A DNA stretch of 64,000 nt. Origin: Bacteroidales bacterium UBA3834 (lineage in GTDB: Bacteria > Bacteroidota > Bacteroidia > Bacteroidales > P3). The notes beneath the pieces are model-generated. The model was not told the DNA's origin and searched no databases. It saw only the letters and a list, made by a program, of their open reading frames with translations. The position numbers and the translations under genes were made by a program. Below are positions 35,284-43,784 of the stretch, piece by piece (the first letter of the stretch is position 1; each line of letters begins with the position of its first letter). The stretch covers positions 1-64,000 of the forward strand of contig DGIA01000001.1 of assembly GCA_002392965.1 (NCBI GenBank), written 5' to 3'.

Positions 35284-37107
35284 ATGAAGAAGCTGCGTAT
35301 CATACTGATTCCATGCATGGTGGCACTATTGTTCGGTCCATGGGACATCACGGCCCAGCAAAACCGCGAACAGATGGCAGCCTATTACTATGACCACGGC
35401 GACTTTACCCAAGCGGCACAACTCTACGAGACACTGTACCAACAGGGCAACAACAAATACTATTATCAGCGCCTGCTGGCCACCTATCTGGAATTGGAGC
35501 AATATCGCGAGGCAACAAAACTGGTACAGCAACGGCAGAAGAAACTGCCCAAGGAACTCAGCCTGATTGCCGACGAGGGGAACATCCTGCTGAAACAGGG
35601 GCAGGAAAAAAAGGGACGGAAATGTTTCGAAAAAGCCATCGAACAAATCACCGCCAACCTGCAGCCCATCCCGGATTTAGCTATGGCATTCCTCAGTATC
35701 GGCCAGAACGAATACGCAGCACGTACCTACCTCACCGCACGCTCCAAGACGAGGAATAAGAGTCTTTATTTCAACGAGCTAATCGGCATCTATCAACGCA
35801 TGGGCGACTATAAGGCCATGACAAACGAATACTTCGACCTACTGGATCAGCAGCCTGGCATGATGGGCAGCATACAGATTTCGATGCAACGTGCCTTGAA
35901 AGAGGCTCCGGACGAGCAACTTGCCAACGGAGTGCGCCAGGCATTGGTGAACCGGATTCAAGAGCACCCCAATAACCAGAACTACATTGAGATGCTGATA
36001 TGGTTTTCTCTTCAAGAGAACGATTTTCGTTTCGCCTTGGAACAAGCGGAGGCTGTCGATGCCCGATTTCCAGACAAGAACGGACAGCAGGTGATACAGG
36101 TGGCACAGATAGCACAGAACAACAATGTCCTCGATGTGGCAGCTGACGGATATCGCTACCTGCTGGCCAAAGGAAAGGAGAATCCCTATTATTTTGACAG
36201 CCGTACTGGCGAGCTGGAAGTGGAATTCTCCAAGATAGACAAAGGATATTCCACCGACAGCAAAAGACTCGAGCAATTGAAGAAACGCTATCAAGATGCT
36301 TTTGAGGAACTGGGCAAGAACGAGCACACCCTAACATTAATGCGCCACTACGCCTCGCTAATGGCCTACCATGGCGGTGACGTCCAAGCGGCCGTCAATA
36401 TGCTGGACGACGCACTGGAGATACCCCGCCTGAAACCCCAAACACGAGACGAGGTGAAACTAGAGCTGGCCGACCTGCTCCTGTTCGGCGGACAAACATG
36501 GGATGCCTCGCTGCTCTACATGCAGGTGGAAAAAGCCAATAAGAACGACGTACTGGGCGCCATGGCTAAACTACGCAACGCCAAACTATCGTATTACAAC
36601 CACGACTTCGAATGGGCGAAGTCGCAACTTGAAGTGCTGCGTGCATCGACCAGCAAGCTTGTAGCCAATGACGCTATGGAGCTCTCACTCCTGATTTCCG
36701 ACAACATGGAAGACGACAGCACCTATACCACTCTGGAGACCTTCGCCGATGCCGACCTCCTGCTCTACCGCGGAATGCTTGACTCGGCATGGAGCACTTT
36801 CGACGCCGTGAGCCGCAGTTCACTAAGCCATCCGCTACTTGACGAAGTGCTATTGCGCAAAGCTCAAATCCGAATAAGACAGGGTCGCCATGTCGAGGCT
36901 GACAACCTGTTGCAAAGACTCGTGGATTTCTATCCTGACGAGATTACCGCCGACGACGCCCTGATGCTACGGGCAGAGATAAACGAAAACCAATTGAAAA
37001 ACATCGATGCAGCAATCGAATGCTACGAAAAACTGCTAATTGAGTACCCGACAAGTCTCTATACCGATCAGGCAAGAAAAAGATACAACCAGCTGAAAAA
37101 TGAATGA
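35284..37107 (+). CDS. TPR-repeat exported protein
   Basis: A 607-residue protein with a signal peptide (KLRIILIPCMVALLFGPWDITA) followed by tetratricopeptide-like helices over its whole length: clear repeats at about 30-65, 520-560 and 570-605 (AIECYEKLLIEYPTSLYTDQARKRY). Probably a periplasmic scaffold or BamD-like/YfgL-like helper, function unassigned. The stop overlaps rsmA by eight bases. The start is only three bases after the tRNA terminator's T-run. Confidence 0.82.
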   Translation: MKKLRIILIPCMVALLFGPWDITAQQNREQMAAYYYDHGDFTQAAQLYETLYQQGNNKYYYQRLLATYLELEQYREATKLVQQRQKKLPKELSLIADEGNILLKQGQEKKGRKCFEKAIEQITANLQPIPDLAMAFLSIGQNEYAARTYLTARSKTRNKSLYFNELIGIYQRMGDYKAMTNEYFDLLDQQPGMMGSIQISMQRALKEAPDEQLANGVRQALVNRIQEHPNNQNYIEMLIWFSLQENDFRFALEQAEAVDARFPDKNGQQVIQVAQIAQNNNVLDVAADGYRYLLAKGKENPYYFDSRTGELEVEFSKIDKGYSTDSKRLEQLKKRYQDAFEELGKNEHTLTLMRHYASLMAYHGGDVQAAVNMLDDALEIPRLKPQTRDEVKLELADLLLFGGQTWDASLLYMQVEKANKNDVLGAMAKLRNAKLSYYNHDFEWAKSQLEVLRASTSKLVANDAMELSLLISDNMEDDSTYTTLETFADADLLLYRGMLDSAWSTFDAVSRSSLSHPLLDEVLLRKAQIRIRQGRHVEADNLLQRLVDFYPDEITADDALMLRAEINENQLKNIDAAIECYEKLLIEYPTSLYTDQARKRYNQLKNE

Positions 37108-37867
37108 AGTAAAAGCCAAGAAATTCCTCGGGCAACATTTCCTCACAGATGAAAACATCGCCCAGCGCATCGTGGAAAGCCTGTCGATGGAGAGCCTCCA
37201 TGTGCTGGAAATCGGACCTGGTATGGGAGTGCTTACTAAATACTTGATAACAAGAGCCAATACAGACTTCCATGTGGTGGAAATTGACCGAGAAAGCGTA
37301 GTTTGGCTCCATGAACACTTCCCCACCCTTGATGTCATTGAAGGAGACTTCCTGAGATATGACCTAACATCTTTATTCCATGATTCATTCTCCATCATCG
37401 GGAACTTCCCATACAACATCTCCTCACAGATACTTTTTAAGGTTTTCGACAACCGTGGACAGGTCAAGGAGGTGGTGGGCATGTTCCAAAAAGAGGTTGC
37501 AGAACGCGTTTCAGCAGGTCCGGGAAGCAAAACTTATGGAATACTATCTGTCTTGCTTTCAGCATTCTACAACATCCAATATTTATTTACTGTACCTGAA
37601 CATGTGTTTAATCCACCACCCAAGGTGAAATCAGCTGTCATAAGGCTCTGTCGAAACGGTGTAAACACCTTGGAATGTGACGAGAAACTGTTTGTCCAAG
37701 TAGTCAAGGCGGGATTCAACCAACGACGCAAAACCCTCCGAAATGCACTGCGGCAATTGGGTGTCTCTCTGGAAGATGTTCCCGAATCTGTCTTAGGCAA
37801 ACGGGCGGAACAACTCTCTGTTGATGAATTCATTAAACTTACCAAAATCATAGAATCATGTCAATAG
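37100..37867 (+). CDS. rsmA: 16S rRNA (adenine1518/1519-N6)-dimethyltransferase
   Basis: Dimethylates the two adjacent adenines of the 16S rRNA 3' hairpin. A 255-residue Rossmann methyltransferase with N-terminal KKFLGQHFLTDENIAQRIV, the SAM motif LEIGPGMGVLT and the catalytic motif IV as NFPYNIS rather than the usual NLPYNIS. The C-terminal helical domain is complete. It overlaps its upstream and downstream neighbours. Confidence 0.96.
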   Translation: MNEVKAKKFLGQHFLTDENIAQRIVESLSMESLHVLEIGPGMGVLTKYLITRANTDFHVVEIDRESVVWLHEHFPTLDVIEGDFLRYDLTSLFHDSFSIIGNFPYNISSQILFKVFDNRGQVKEVVGMFQKEVAERVSAGPGSKTYGILSVLLSAFYNIQYLFTVPEHVFNPPPKVKSAVIRLCRNGVNTLECDEKLFVQVVKAGFNQRRKTLRNALRQLGVSLEDVPESVLGKRAEQLSVDEFIKLTKIIESCQ

Positions 37868-38433
37868 TTTCATATATCGTTATCGCACTGGCATTAGGCA
37901 TTTGCAACATGCTCCTCTTCCGTCGTTGCGGAGAGTCATTTCCTATACGGCTGTCGGCAGGCATCACAGTGTCTTTTACAGTATCTGCCGTACATGTTAT
38001 ACTCTACCTTTTAGGTGCACTCATCGGCAGTTTACTATGCTTCTACTCTCCGGAAGAACCAACTTTATATGCCGATATAAATGCCTATATTTTCCTAGGA
38101 ATCAATATTATTGTAATTATAAAGGGACTTCTTCCCTACCTGCGCCGCAATCCACGGTTGCCGCTGTTCGACCTCACCAACGGAGGATCAGTGCTGGCCA
38201 TGGCCGCCGCAACAGGCATCAATGCACTGCTCATCGGCCTGGGAGTGGGTTTTGTGGAGCAACATATCTCCATCCATAAAATCATCTGGCCACTTCTTAC
38301 TACCAGTCTATTGTTCAGCTATTTAGGACTCATGTTCGGCCGTCGGAAAGTAACGTTGCGCCCCCGTCGGTGGATGATAGTGGCCTCGGTTCTATTGCTG
38401 GGTGTGGCCATTGCCGCTGTGGTCAATGCATAA
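37858..38433 (+). CDS. MntP/YtaF-like membrane protein
   Basis: A 191-residue protein with six predicted helices and two-fold internal symmetry, like MntP manganese exporters: ALALGICNMLL in the first half and AATGINALLIGLGVGF in the second. The conserved Asp of MntP (ALALDAF, TSIDALA) is replaced by Cys-Asn and Asn, so transport of Mn2+ is doubtful. It overlaps rsmA by ten bases and is probably cotranscribed. Confidence 0.65.
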   Translation: MSIVSYIVIALALGICNMLLFRRCGESFPIRLSAGITVSFTVSAVHVILYLLGALIGSLLCFYSPEEPTLYADINAYIFLGINIIVIIKGLLPYLRRNPRLPLFDLTNGGSVLAMAAATGINALLIGLGVGFVEQHISIHKIIWPLLTTSLLFSYLGLMFGRRKVTLRPRRWMIVASVLLLGVAIAAVVNA

Positions 38434-38462
38434 AATTATTTTCCCAATTCAGAAAAACTTTG

Positions 38463-38470
38463 TACCTTTG
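38463..38470 (+). promoter_or_regulatory. -7 promoter element
   Basis: TACCTTTG lies 25 bases before the small acidic protein gene. Confidence 0.65.
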
Positions 38471-38494
38471 CAATCGGAAATAAATGTGATAACT

Positions 38495-38908
38495 ATGGAA
38501 TTGACAATAAACATCAAACAAGGACTCGGCGGTCTGCAGTTCCAAATGCCCGTAGAAGAAGTGGTGGCTCTAATGGGCACTGCCGACGAAGTGGAAAACA
38601 TCGACAATGCCGCCGATGAACCCACAACAGTATTGCACTATAACAAGCTGGGTATCACCCTTTTCTTTGAAGGTGAAAACCCCCAGTTAGCCTGTATCGA
38701 TGTAGCCAATGAGGATTGCACCCTGTTCGGGGAAGAGATATTCGACCTGGACGAACGGCAGATTGTGCAATTGATGGTGAAGAACAACTACACCGAACAG
38801 GATGCTGACGAAGAAGACTGGGGCGAACGACGCATCAGTTTCCCTGAAGGCAACATCGACTTCTACTTTGATGAGGGAGACCTCGTATCCATCATTCTAG
38901 GAGCATGA
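38495..38908 (+). CDS. Small acidic protein of unknown function
   Basis: A 137-residue acidic cytoplasmic protein, starting MELTINIKQGLGGLQFQMPVEEVVALMG, with FYFDEGDLVSIILG at the end. Strand content and the MGxADEVE pattern resemble small Bacteroidales proteins without a name. Start at 38495 follows a TACCTTTG promoter. The stop overlaps the WbqC-like gene by four bases. Confidence 0.7.
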   Translation: MELTINIKQGLGGLQFQMPVEEVVALMGTADEVENIDNAADEPTTVLHYNKLGITLFFEGENPQLACIDVANEDCTLFGEEIFDLDERQIVQLMVKNNYTEQDADEEDWGERRISFPEGNIDFYFDEGDLVSIILGA

Positions 38909-39513
38909 CCCCGCTGTTCAGTACAGCCTATTTCCCGCCGATAGCCTATTTGTCGGCGCTTGCTAAATACACTGAAGCACAAGTTGAAATCAAGGAAACT
39001 TTTCCCAAACAGACCTACCGCAACCGGATGCACATCATGACCGCGGGAGGGATTCGAGTACTGACTGTACCAGTCATTCGAACCAACCACTCTCGCACCG
39101 AGGAGGTTACCATCGATCAAAAAGACCGTTGGGCAGTCATCCACCTGCGCACCTTAACGGCTGCTTACAGCGCGTCCCCCTATTTCTTTTATTACAAAGA
39201 CGATATAGAAGCCCTACTGACAACACACCATGAGCGTTTGATTGATCTGAACCAGTCTTGCCTGAAATGGATTCTACATCAACTGAAGATTGACTGCACC
39301 CTCACTTTCACCGCCAACTATATGCCTGCTACAAATGACGAGACCAACGATTTCCGCACAGTCTTCACCCCAAAACGCCCCTACCCTACCGACAACTTCA
39401 AACCATACTATCAAGTCTTTGGCGATCGACAACCATTTGTACCAAACCTTAGTTGCATTGATTTGCTGATGAACCTAGGACCAGAAGCAAAAGATTATCT
39501 GATAGATCTATGA
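38905..39513 (+). CDS. WbqC-family protein
   Basis: A 202-residue protein with the WbqC pattern: N-terminal FSTAYFPPIAYLSALAKY, ETFPKQTYRNRMHIMTAGG and the conserved HLRTLTAAYSASPYFFYY. WbqC proteins occur near surface-glycan genes and are thought to be ligases or transferases, not proven. It is coupled by ATGA overlaps to genes on both sides. Confidence 0.85.
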   Translation: MTPLFSTAYFPPIAYLSALAKYTEAQVEIKETFPKQTYRNRMHIMTAGGIRVLTVPVIRTNHSRTEEVTIDQKDRWAVIHLRTLTAAYSASPYFFYYKDDIEALLTTHHERLIDLNQSCLKWILHQLKIDCTLTFTANYMPATNDETNDFRTVFTPKRPYPTDNFKPYYQVFGDRQPFVPNLSCIDLLMNLGPEAKDYLIDL

Positions 39514-40544
39514 AACACAGGGTTTTCGCCTTGCTGCCTTTACTTGCAGCCACTCTGCTGGCACAAGCACAAGCCGTTCCGAATGTATTATTTATCGGTA
39601 ACAGTTACACCGAAACAAACAACCTCCCACAAATGATAGCCGACATCGCCCAAAGCATGGGGGAAATGATGACCTTTGAAAAAAATACCCCCGGAGGCTG
39701 TAGTTTCAGACAACACTGCAGCAACAACTCCATGGCCTTGATACAGGAAGGGAGCTGGAACATTGTCGTTCTGCAGGAACAGAGTCAACTGCCCTCCTTC
39801 CCTCAAATGCAGGTGGAACAGGAATGCTTCCCCTATGCCCAGCAGTTGGTGGATTCCATTTATGCACATAATCCAGAAGCCGAACCCATGTTTTTCATGA
39901 CCTGGGGACATAAAAACGGAGACCCGGACAACGCTTCAGAATATCCAGTGCTAGGCTCCTACGAAGGCATGGACAGTATGCTTTGTGAACGCTACATTTA
40001 CATGGCTGAATCCAACGATGCCTCTCTTTGCCCCGTAGGTCGAGTTTGGCGCTATCTTCGCACACACAATCCCAACATAGAACTGTACCGGAACGACGGC
40101 AGTCATCCGTCCGTGGCTGGTAGTTATGCCGCAGCATGCTCCTTCTACGTAATGTTTTTCCATCGCGATCCAGACAGCATCGCTTTCAACGCCACCCTGG
40201 ACGAGACCACTGCCCAGGCTATCCGCACTGCCGTAAAACACATTGTCTATGACAGTCTCTCCCGTTGGCAGCAACCACGTCCCCAGAACCGAATCAACTC
40301 CTCTATATTACCAATCCATCTGAAAGCCTACCCCAATCCAACCACCACTCTCTTGACCGTGGAATCATCATCAATACCACAACAAATCGAACTGCTAAAC
40401 ATATACGGACAGATTCTGCAGACCTACACACCCTCCCGGATGCCCATCAGAATTAATCTCAGCGGCCTGCCCGCTGGAGCCTATCTACTACAAACCAAGA
40501 CCGCTACCAGGAAAACCACACAAACAATCATCAAACAACATTGA
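39510..40544 (+). CDS. SGNH-like secreted hydrolase with type IX secretion sorting domain
   Basis: A 344-residue exported protein. Signal peptide 1-22 (LLAATLLAQAQA), then an SGNH-type domain: block I FIGNSYTETNN with Ser instead of the GDS context, block III-like VVLQEQSQ, block V DGSHPSVAGSYAA. The C-terminal 75 residues (LKAYPNPTTTLLTVE, ending in KTTQTIIKQH) form a type A sorting domain for the T9SS, so it should be exported to the surface. This is direct evidence of a T9SS organism. The catalytic Asp/His pair is DGSH. Confidence 0.87.
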   Translation: MKHRVFALLPLLAATLLAQAQAVPNVLFIGNSYTETNNLPQMIADIAQSMGEMMTFEKNTPGGCSFRQHCSNNSMALIQEGSWNIVVLQEQSQLPSFPQMQVEQECFPYAQQLVDSIYAHNPEAEPMFFMTWGHKNGDPDNASEYPVLGSYEGMDSMLCERYIYMAESNDASLCPVGRVWRYLRTHNPNIELYRNDGSHPSVAGSYAAACSFYVMFFHRDPDSIAFNATLDETTAQAIRTAVKHIVYDSLSRWQQPRPQNRINSSILPIHLKAYPNPTTTLLTVESSSIPQQIELLNIYGQILQTYTPSRMPIRINLSGLPAGAYLLQTKTATRKTTQTIIKQH

Positions 40545-40557
40545 TGGAAATAGCGCT

Positions 40558-40597
40558 AGAAAGCCCTGCTGTTTCACACGAAACAGCAGGGCTTTCT
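40558..40597. terminator. Bidirectional terminator, 18-bp stem with parS-like core
   Basis: AGAAAGCCCTGCTGTTTC (40558-40575) pairs with GAAACAGCAGGGCTTTCT (40580-40597). It separates two convergent genes. The centre TGTTTCACACGAAACA matches the parS consensus at 14 of 16 positions. Confidence 0.85.
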
Positions 40598-40603
40598 GTC
40601 TAA

Positions 40604-42469
40604 TTATCTGGCAAATACAATCAACAAAACCGAAATATCAGCTGGCGAAATTCCACTGATTCTCGAGGCTTGGCCTATGGAAATTGGACGATAACGGTTA
40701 AGCTTCTCACGGCACTCGTAACTGAGTGCCGACAAAGTATAATAATCGAAATCCGCAGGCAGGGCTATATCTTCGAACTTCAAAATTCGGTTCGCCACAT
40801 CCTGTTCCTTCTCAATATACCGTTGATACTTGATGGCGGTCTCTACCTCTTGCACCACTTCTTCGGGCAATTTAGACATAGCCTCAGCCACCGCCGGAAC
40901 CACTTCTCCAAGTTCGACAAGCGACAACTCGGGACGCAGCAACAATGAAGAAAGGCGCACGCGCTGGCTCAACGCCGCCGAACCACGCTCCTCCAGCCAT
41001 CCGTTGACTTCTGACGGCACCACCGACGACTCCTCCACCAACGTTGACAAGTCGGCAATCTGACGCTGCTTTTTCTCCATACGACGCATGCGGTTGTCGT
41101 CAGCTAAACCCAACGCATGGGAAAGAGGAGTCAATCGCTGGTCGGCATTGTCCTGACGGAGCAAAATCCGATATTCTGCCCTGGAGGTGAACATGCGGTA
41201 CGGCTCATCAACCCCCTTGGTAACCAAGTCGTCTATCAACACGCCAATATATGCCTGTGAGCGACTAAGAACGAAAGGCTTCATTCCATGTATCTTAAGT
41301 GCCGCATTGACCCCTGCCATCAACCCCTGGCAAGCAGCCTCTTCATACCCTGTAGTGCCATTGATCTGCCCTGCGAAGTATAGATTTTCAACACTCTTGG
41401 TTTCAAGCGTATAGGTCAATTGCGTAGGTGGAAAATAGTCATATTCTATCGCATATCCGGGTTTAAAGATAGCTGCATGCTCTAACCCCTTGATAGTATG
41501 TAGTGCTGCAAGCTGAACATCCAAAGGTAACGAGGATGAAAAACCATTGAGATACCAGCTCTGGGAGTGCCACCCCTCGGGCTCGACAAAGAGCTGGTGA
41601 TGATCTTTGTCGGCAAAACGGTCTATCTTGTCCTCAATGGAGGGACAGTAACGCGGCCCACGACCCTGAATGCGGCCGGTGAACATCGGCGACCTGGAAA
41701 ACCCCGTACGCAAGATATCGTGCGTACGCATGTTGGTATTGGCCAGAAAGCACGACCTCTGCTCTGTAAGCGAGCAGGTGTCGGCAAAAGAAAATTTGGC
41801 AGGATGTTCGTCACCAGGCTGCTCTGTTAGCTGAGAAAAGTCAACAGTACGTCCATCGATACGTACCGGAGTTCCAGTTTTAAGCCGCTTCACCTCAAAC
41901 CCGACTTCGCGCAGTTGGTCGGACAACCCCATGGCCGGAGCCTCCCCTACCCTGCCGCCACTCCACGAATCCTCACCCACATAAATAGTACCGTTAAGGA
42001 ATGTGCCATTAGTAAGAACCACCGCCTGGGCCGGAATAGTGTGTCCCATACGCGTCTTAACGCCAGACACCGCCTTGCCGTCAAAAAGAAGCCCTATTAC
42101 CTCATCCTGCCACAGCGAGAGATTGGGCACAGACTCCAATACCTGACGCCAATTGAGAGAGAAAAGCATTCGGTCACATTGCGCCCGCGGACTCCACATG
42201 GCAGGTCCTTTCGAACGGTTGAGCATACGGAACTGTAGAGCCGAACGGTCGGTGACAATACCTGACCAACCGCCGAGCGCATCAATCTCACGCACAATCT
42301 GACCCTTGGCAACCCCACCCATGGCGGGGTTGCAAGACATCTGACAAATGGTATCAAGCATCTGAGTCACGAGCAACACCCGCGCTCCCAGTTTGGCAGC
42401 AGCAGCGGCAGCTTCGGCACCTGCATGACCGGCACCTACAACCACTATATCATACGGCTCAAACTGCAT
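40604..42469 (-). CDS. mnmG: tRNA uridine-5-carboxymethylaminomethyl modification enzyme
   Basis: With MnmE it modifies U34 of several tRNAs. A 621-residue FAD protein: [20 protein letters not shown] (11-30), [21 protein letters not shown] near 47-67, the Cys-containing segment with TGTFLNG, and the C-terminal helical domain that binds MnmE. Normal length, complete. It is 12 bases downstream of ybeY, likely cotranscribed with it. Confidence 0.97.
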   Translation of the reverse strand: MQFEPYDIVVVGAGHAGAEAAAAAAKLGARVLLVTQMLDTICQMSCNPAMGGVAKGQIVREIDALGGWSGIVTDRSALQFRMLNRSKGPAMWSPRAQCDRMLFSLNWRQVLESVPNLSLWQDEVIGLLFDGKAVSGVKTRMGHTIPAQAVVLTNGTFLNGTIYVGEDSWSGGRVGEAPAMGLSDQLREVGFEVKRLKTGTPVRIDGRTVDFSQLTEQPGDEHPAKFSFADTCSLTEQRSCFLANTNMRTHDILRTGFSRSPMFTGRIQGRGPRYCPSIEDKIDRFADKDHHQLFVEPEGWHSQSWYLNGFSSSLPLDVQLAALHTIKGLEHAAIFKPGYAIEYDYFPPTQLTYTLETKSVENLYFAGQINGTTGYEEAACQGLMAGVNAALKIHGMKPFVLSRSQAYIGVLIDDLVTKGVDEPYRMFTSRAEYRILLRQDNADQRLTPLSHALGLADDNRMRRMEKKQRQIADLSTLVEESSVVPSEVNGWLEERGSAALSQRVRLSSLLLRPELSLVELGEVVPAVAEAMSKLPEEVVQEVETAIKYQRYIEKEQDVANRILKFEDIALPADFDYYTLSALSYECREKLNRYRPISIGQASRISGISPADISVLLIVFAR

Positions 42470-42481
42470 AGAATATGATAT

Positions 42482-42925
42482 TTAGACATTCCGTTCCTCG
42501 TGAAACAACTCATCCCACAATACCAACGACTCCTCTTCCTGACGACGCATCTCGACAGCCTCTTCGTCCGTTTTATCTCCCTGACCCAGGAGATGCAACA
42601 CACCATGAACCACGACGCGATGCAATTCCTGTTCGAACGGCACCCCGAACTTCACGGCATTCTCCCCCACCCTCTCGATGCTAATCATTATATCACCCGA
42701 AATCAATCCACCCGCCACATAATCGAACGTAATGATATCGGTATAGGTATCATGGTTCAGGTATTGACGATTCACCCCAAGCAGGTACTCATCGTCACAA
42801 AAGAGATAATTGATGTTGCCCACCGACTTTCCACGACGCACAATCACTTCTGAGAGCCATTTTTTCAATTTACCTGGCTCAAGAAGTTCGAAATCTCCAG
42901 ATTGTACAGAAAACCGAATAGCCAT
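42482..42925 (-). CDS. ybeY: Endoribonuclease YbeY / rRNA maturation factor
   Basis: 16S rRNA 3'-end maturation and ribosome quality control. A 147-residue protein with the metal motif HGVLHLLGQGDKTDEE: two His are present, but the third canonical His (GxDH) is replaced, as is usual in Bacteroidota. The upstream DTYTDIITFDY motif is intact. Confidence 0.93.
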   Translation of the reverse strand: MAIRFSVQSGDFELLEPGKLKKWLSEVIVRRGKSVGNINYLFCDDEYLLGVNRQYLNHDTYTDIITFDYVAGGLISGDIMISIERVGENAVKFGVPFEQELHRVVVHGVLHLLGQGDKTDEEAVEMRRQEEESLVLWDELFHEERNV

Positions 42926-43059
42926 TATTATCTATATATTGCTAATTATCAGTATGGTACACGAGAATCTATCATCATTATTCCTCAAAATCCCGCTCAC
43001 GCTTTCCTTTGGGCAAGGCTGAGATACTCTCCACACGACGGAAATCGAGGAACCACACC

Positions 43060-43515
43060 TCATGCCGCCACCAATGAAAAATGCTCCTTCAAGACAGCGA
43101 TACGTTCCAATGCATCAGCGGGAGAGATGCCCGCCACCAAGAATTCCATCCTCACCCGACGACCACCCTCGGAGAAAGTCATGTGGTCGGAGAGCGATTT
43201 CATGACGAAGATGCCCTCCCCCTTCGACTGACCGGCGGCAGGGAAGTCACCAAACCGACCAAAATCGAATCCGTCTCCCTCATCAGCCACCTCGACAAAG
43301 ATGCCTCCGCGGCAGGTACCGAGAGTCAGTGCCACCAGACGGTCGGGATTGGAACCGTTGCCATGCACGATGGCATTCTCCACTGCCTGCATCACAGCCA
43401 CCGTCACCGCCGAGCAACTGTCGCCCACATGGCATTCCTGACAGAAATGAAACAAACGCTCCTCGACCACAGGCATATTCCCAGCATCGGACTGTATAAC
43501 AAACGATTCCGTCAT
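43060..43515 (-). CDS. RsbW-like serine kinase / anti-sigma regulatory ATPase
   Basis: A 151-residue GHKL ATPase: N-box AVENAIVHGNGSNP (about 43-56), G1 box DEGDGFDFG and G2 segment SKGEGIFVMKSL. Such proteins phosphorylate anti-sigma antagonists and sequester sigma factors, or act in stress and LPS/polymer control. No antagonist gene is next to it. It follows the three-copy GGAGGTGA array on its upstream side. Confidence 0.9.
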   Translation of the reverse strand: MTESFVIQSDAGNMPVVEERLFHFCQECHVGDSCSAVTVAVMQAVENAIVHGNGSNPDRLVALTLGTCRGGIFVEVADEGDGFDFGRFGDFPAAGQSKGEGIFVMKSLSDHMTFSEGGRRVRMEFLVAGISPADALERIAVLKEHFSLVAA

Positions 43516-43636
43516 TGTAGCATTCTTTTAAGACAGCCACAAAGTTACATAAAAATCCCGAACCATCAACCATTAGTTTGAAAATAATGGTCACCCGTCA
43601 CATATTCAACTGAAATCCAATGCATCCAAGCACACT

Positions 43637-43701
43637 CCTCCGTATCACCTCCATCTCACCTCCGTATCACCTCCGTCTCACCTCCGTTGACAGACGGAGG
43701 A
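43637..43701. repeat. 11-bp array of the CGGAGGTGA family, inverted (copy 2)
   Basis: Read on the plus strand: TCCTCCGTATC, ACCTCCATCTC, ACCTCCGTATC, ACCTCCGTCTC, then the hairpin CCTCCGT-TGACAG-ACGGAGG. This is the same unit and hairpin arrangement as 20749-20814, in the opposite orientation. Confidence 0.9.
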
Positions 43702-43784
43702 GCAACAGTGGGGTAATGGAGAAAAGACGGAGATGAACATAAGATAAGATTAATTACATCCTCCGCTATTAAAACAAGCTCCGC

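Noticed and set aside
40558..40597. parS site in the mnmG terminator
   Set aside because: TGTTTCACACGAAACA has two mismatches in the centre and is explained by the 18-bp terminator stem.
42475..42510. Third parS-like sequence before ybeY stop (CGTTCCTCGTGAAACA)
   Set aside because: Only about 12 of 16 positions match, not better than chance near coding DNA.
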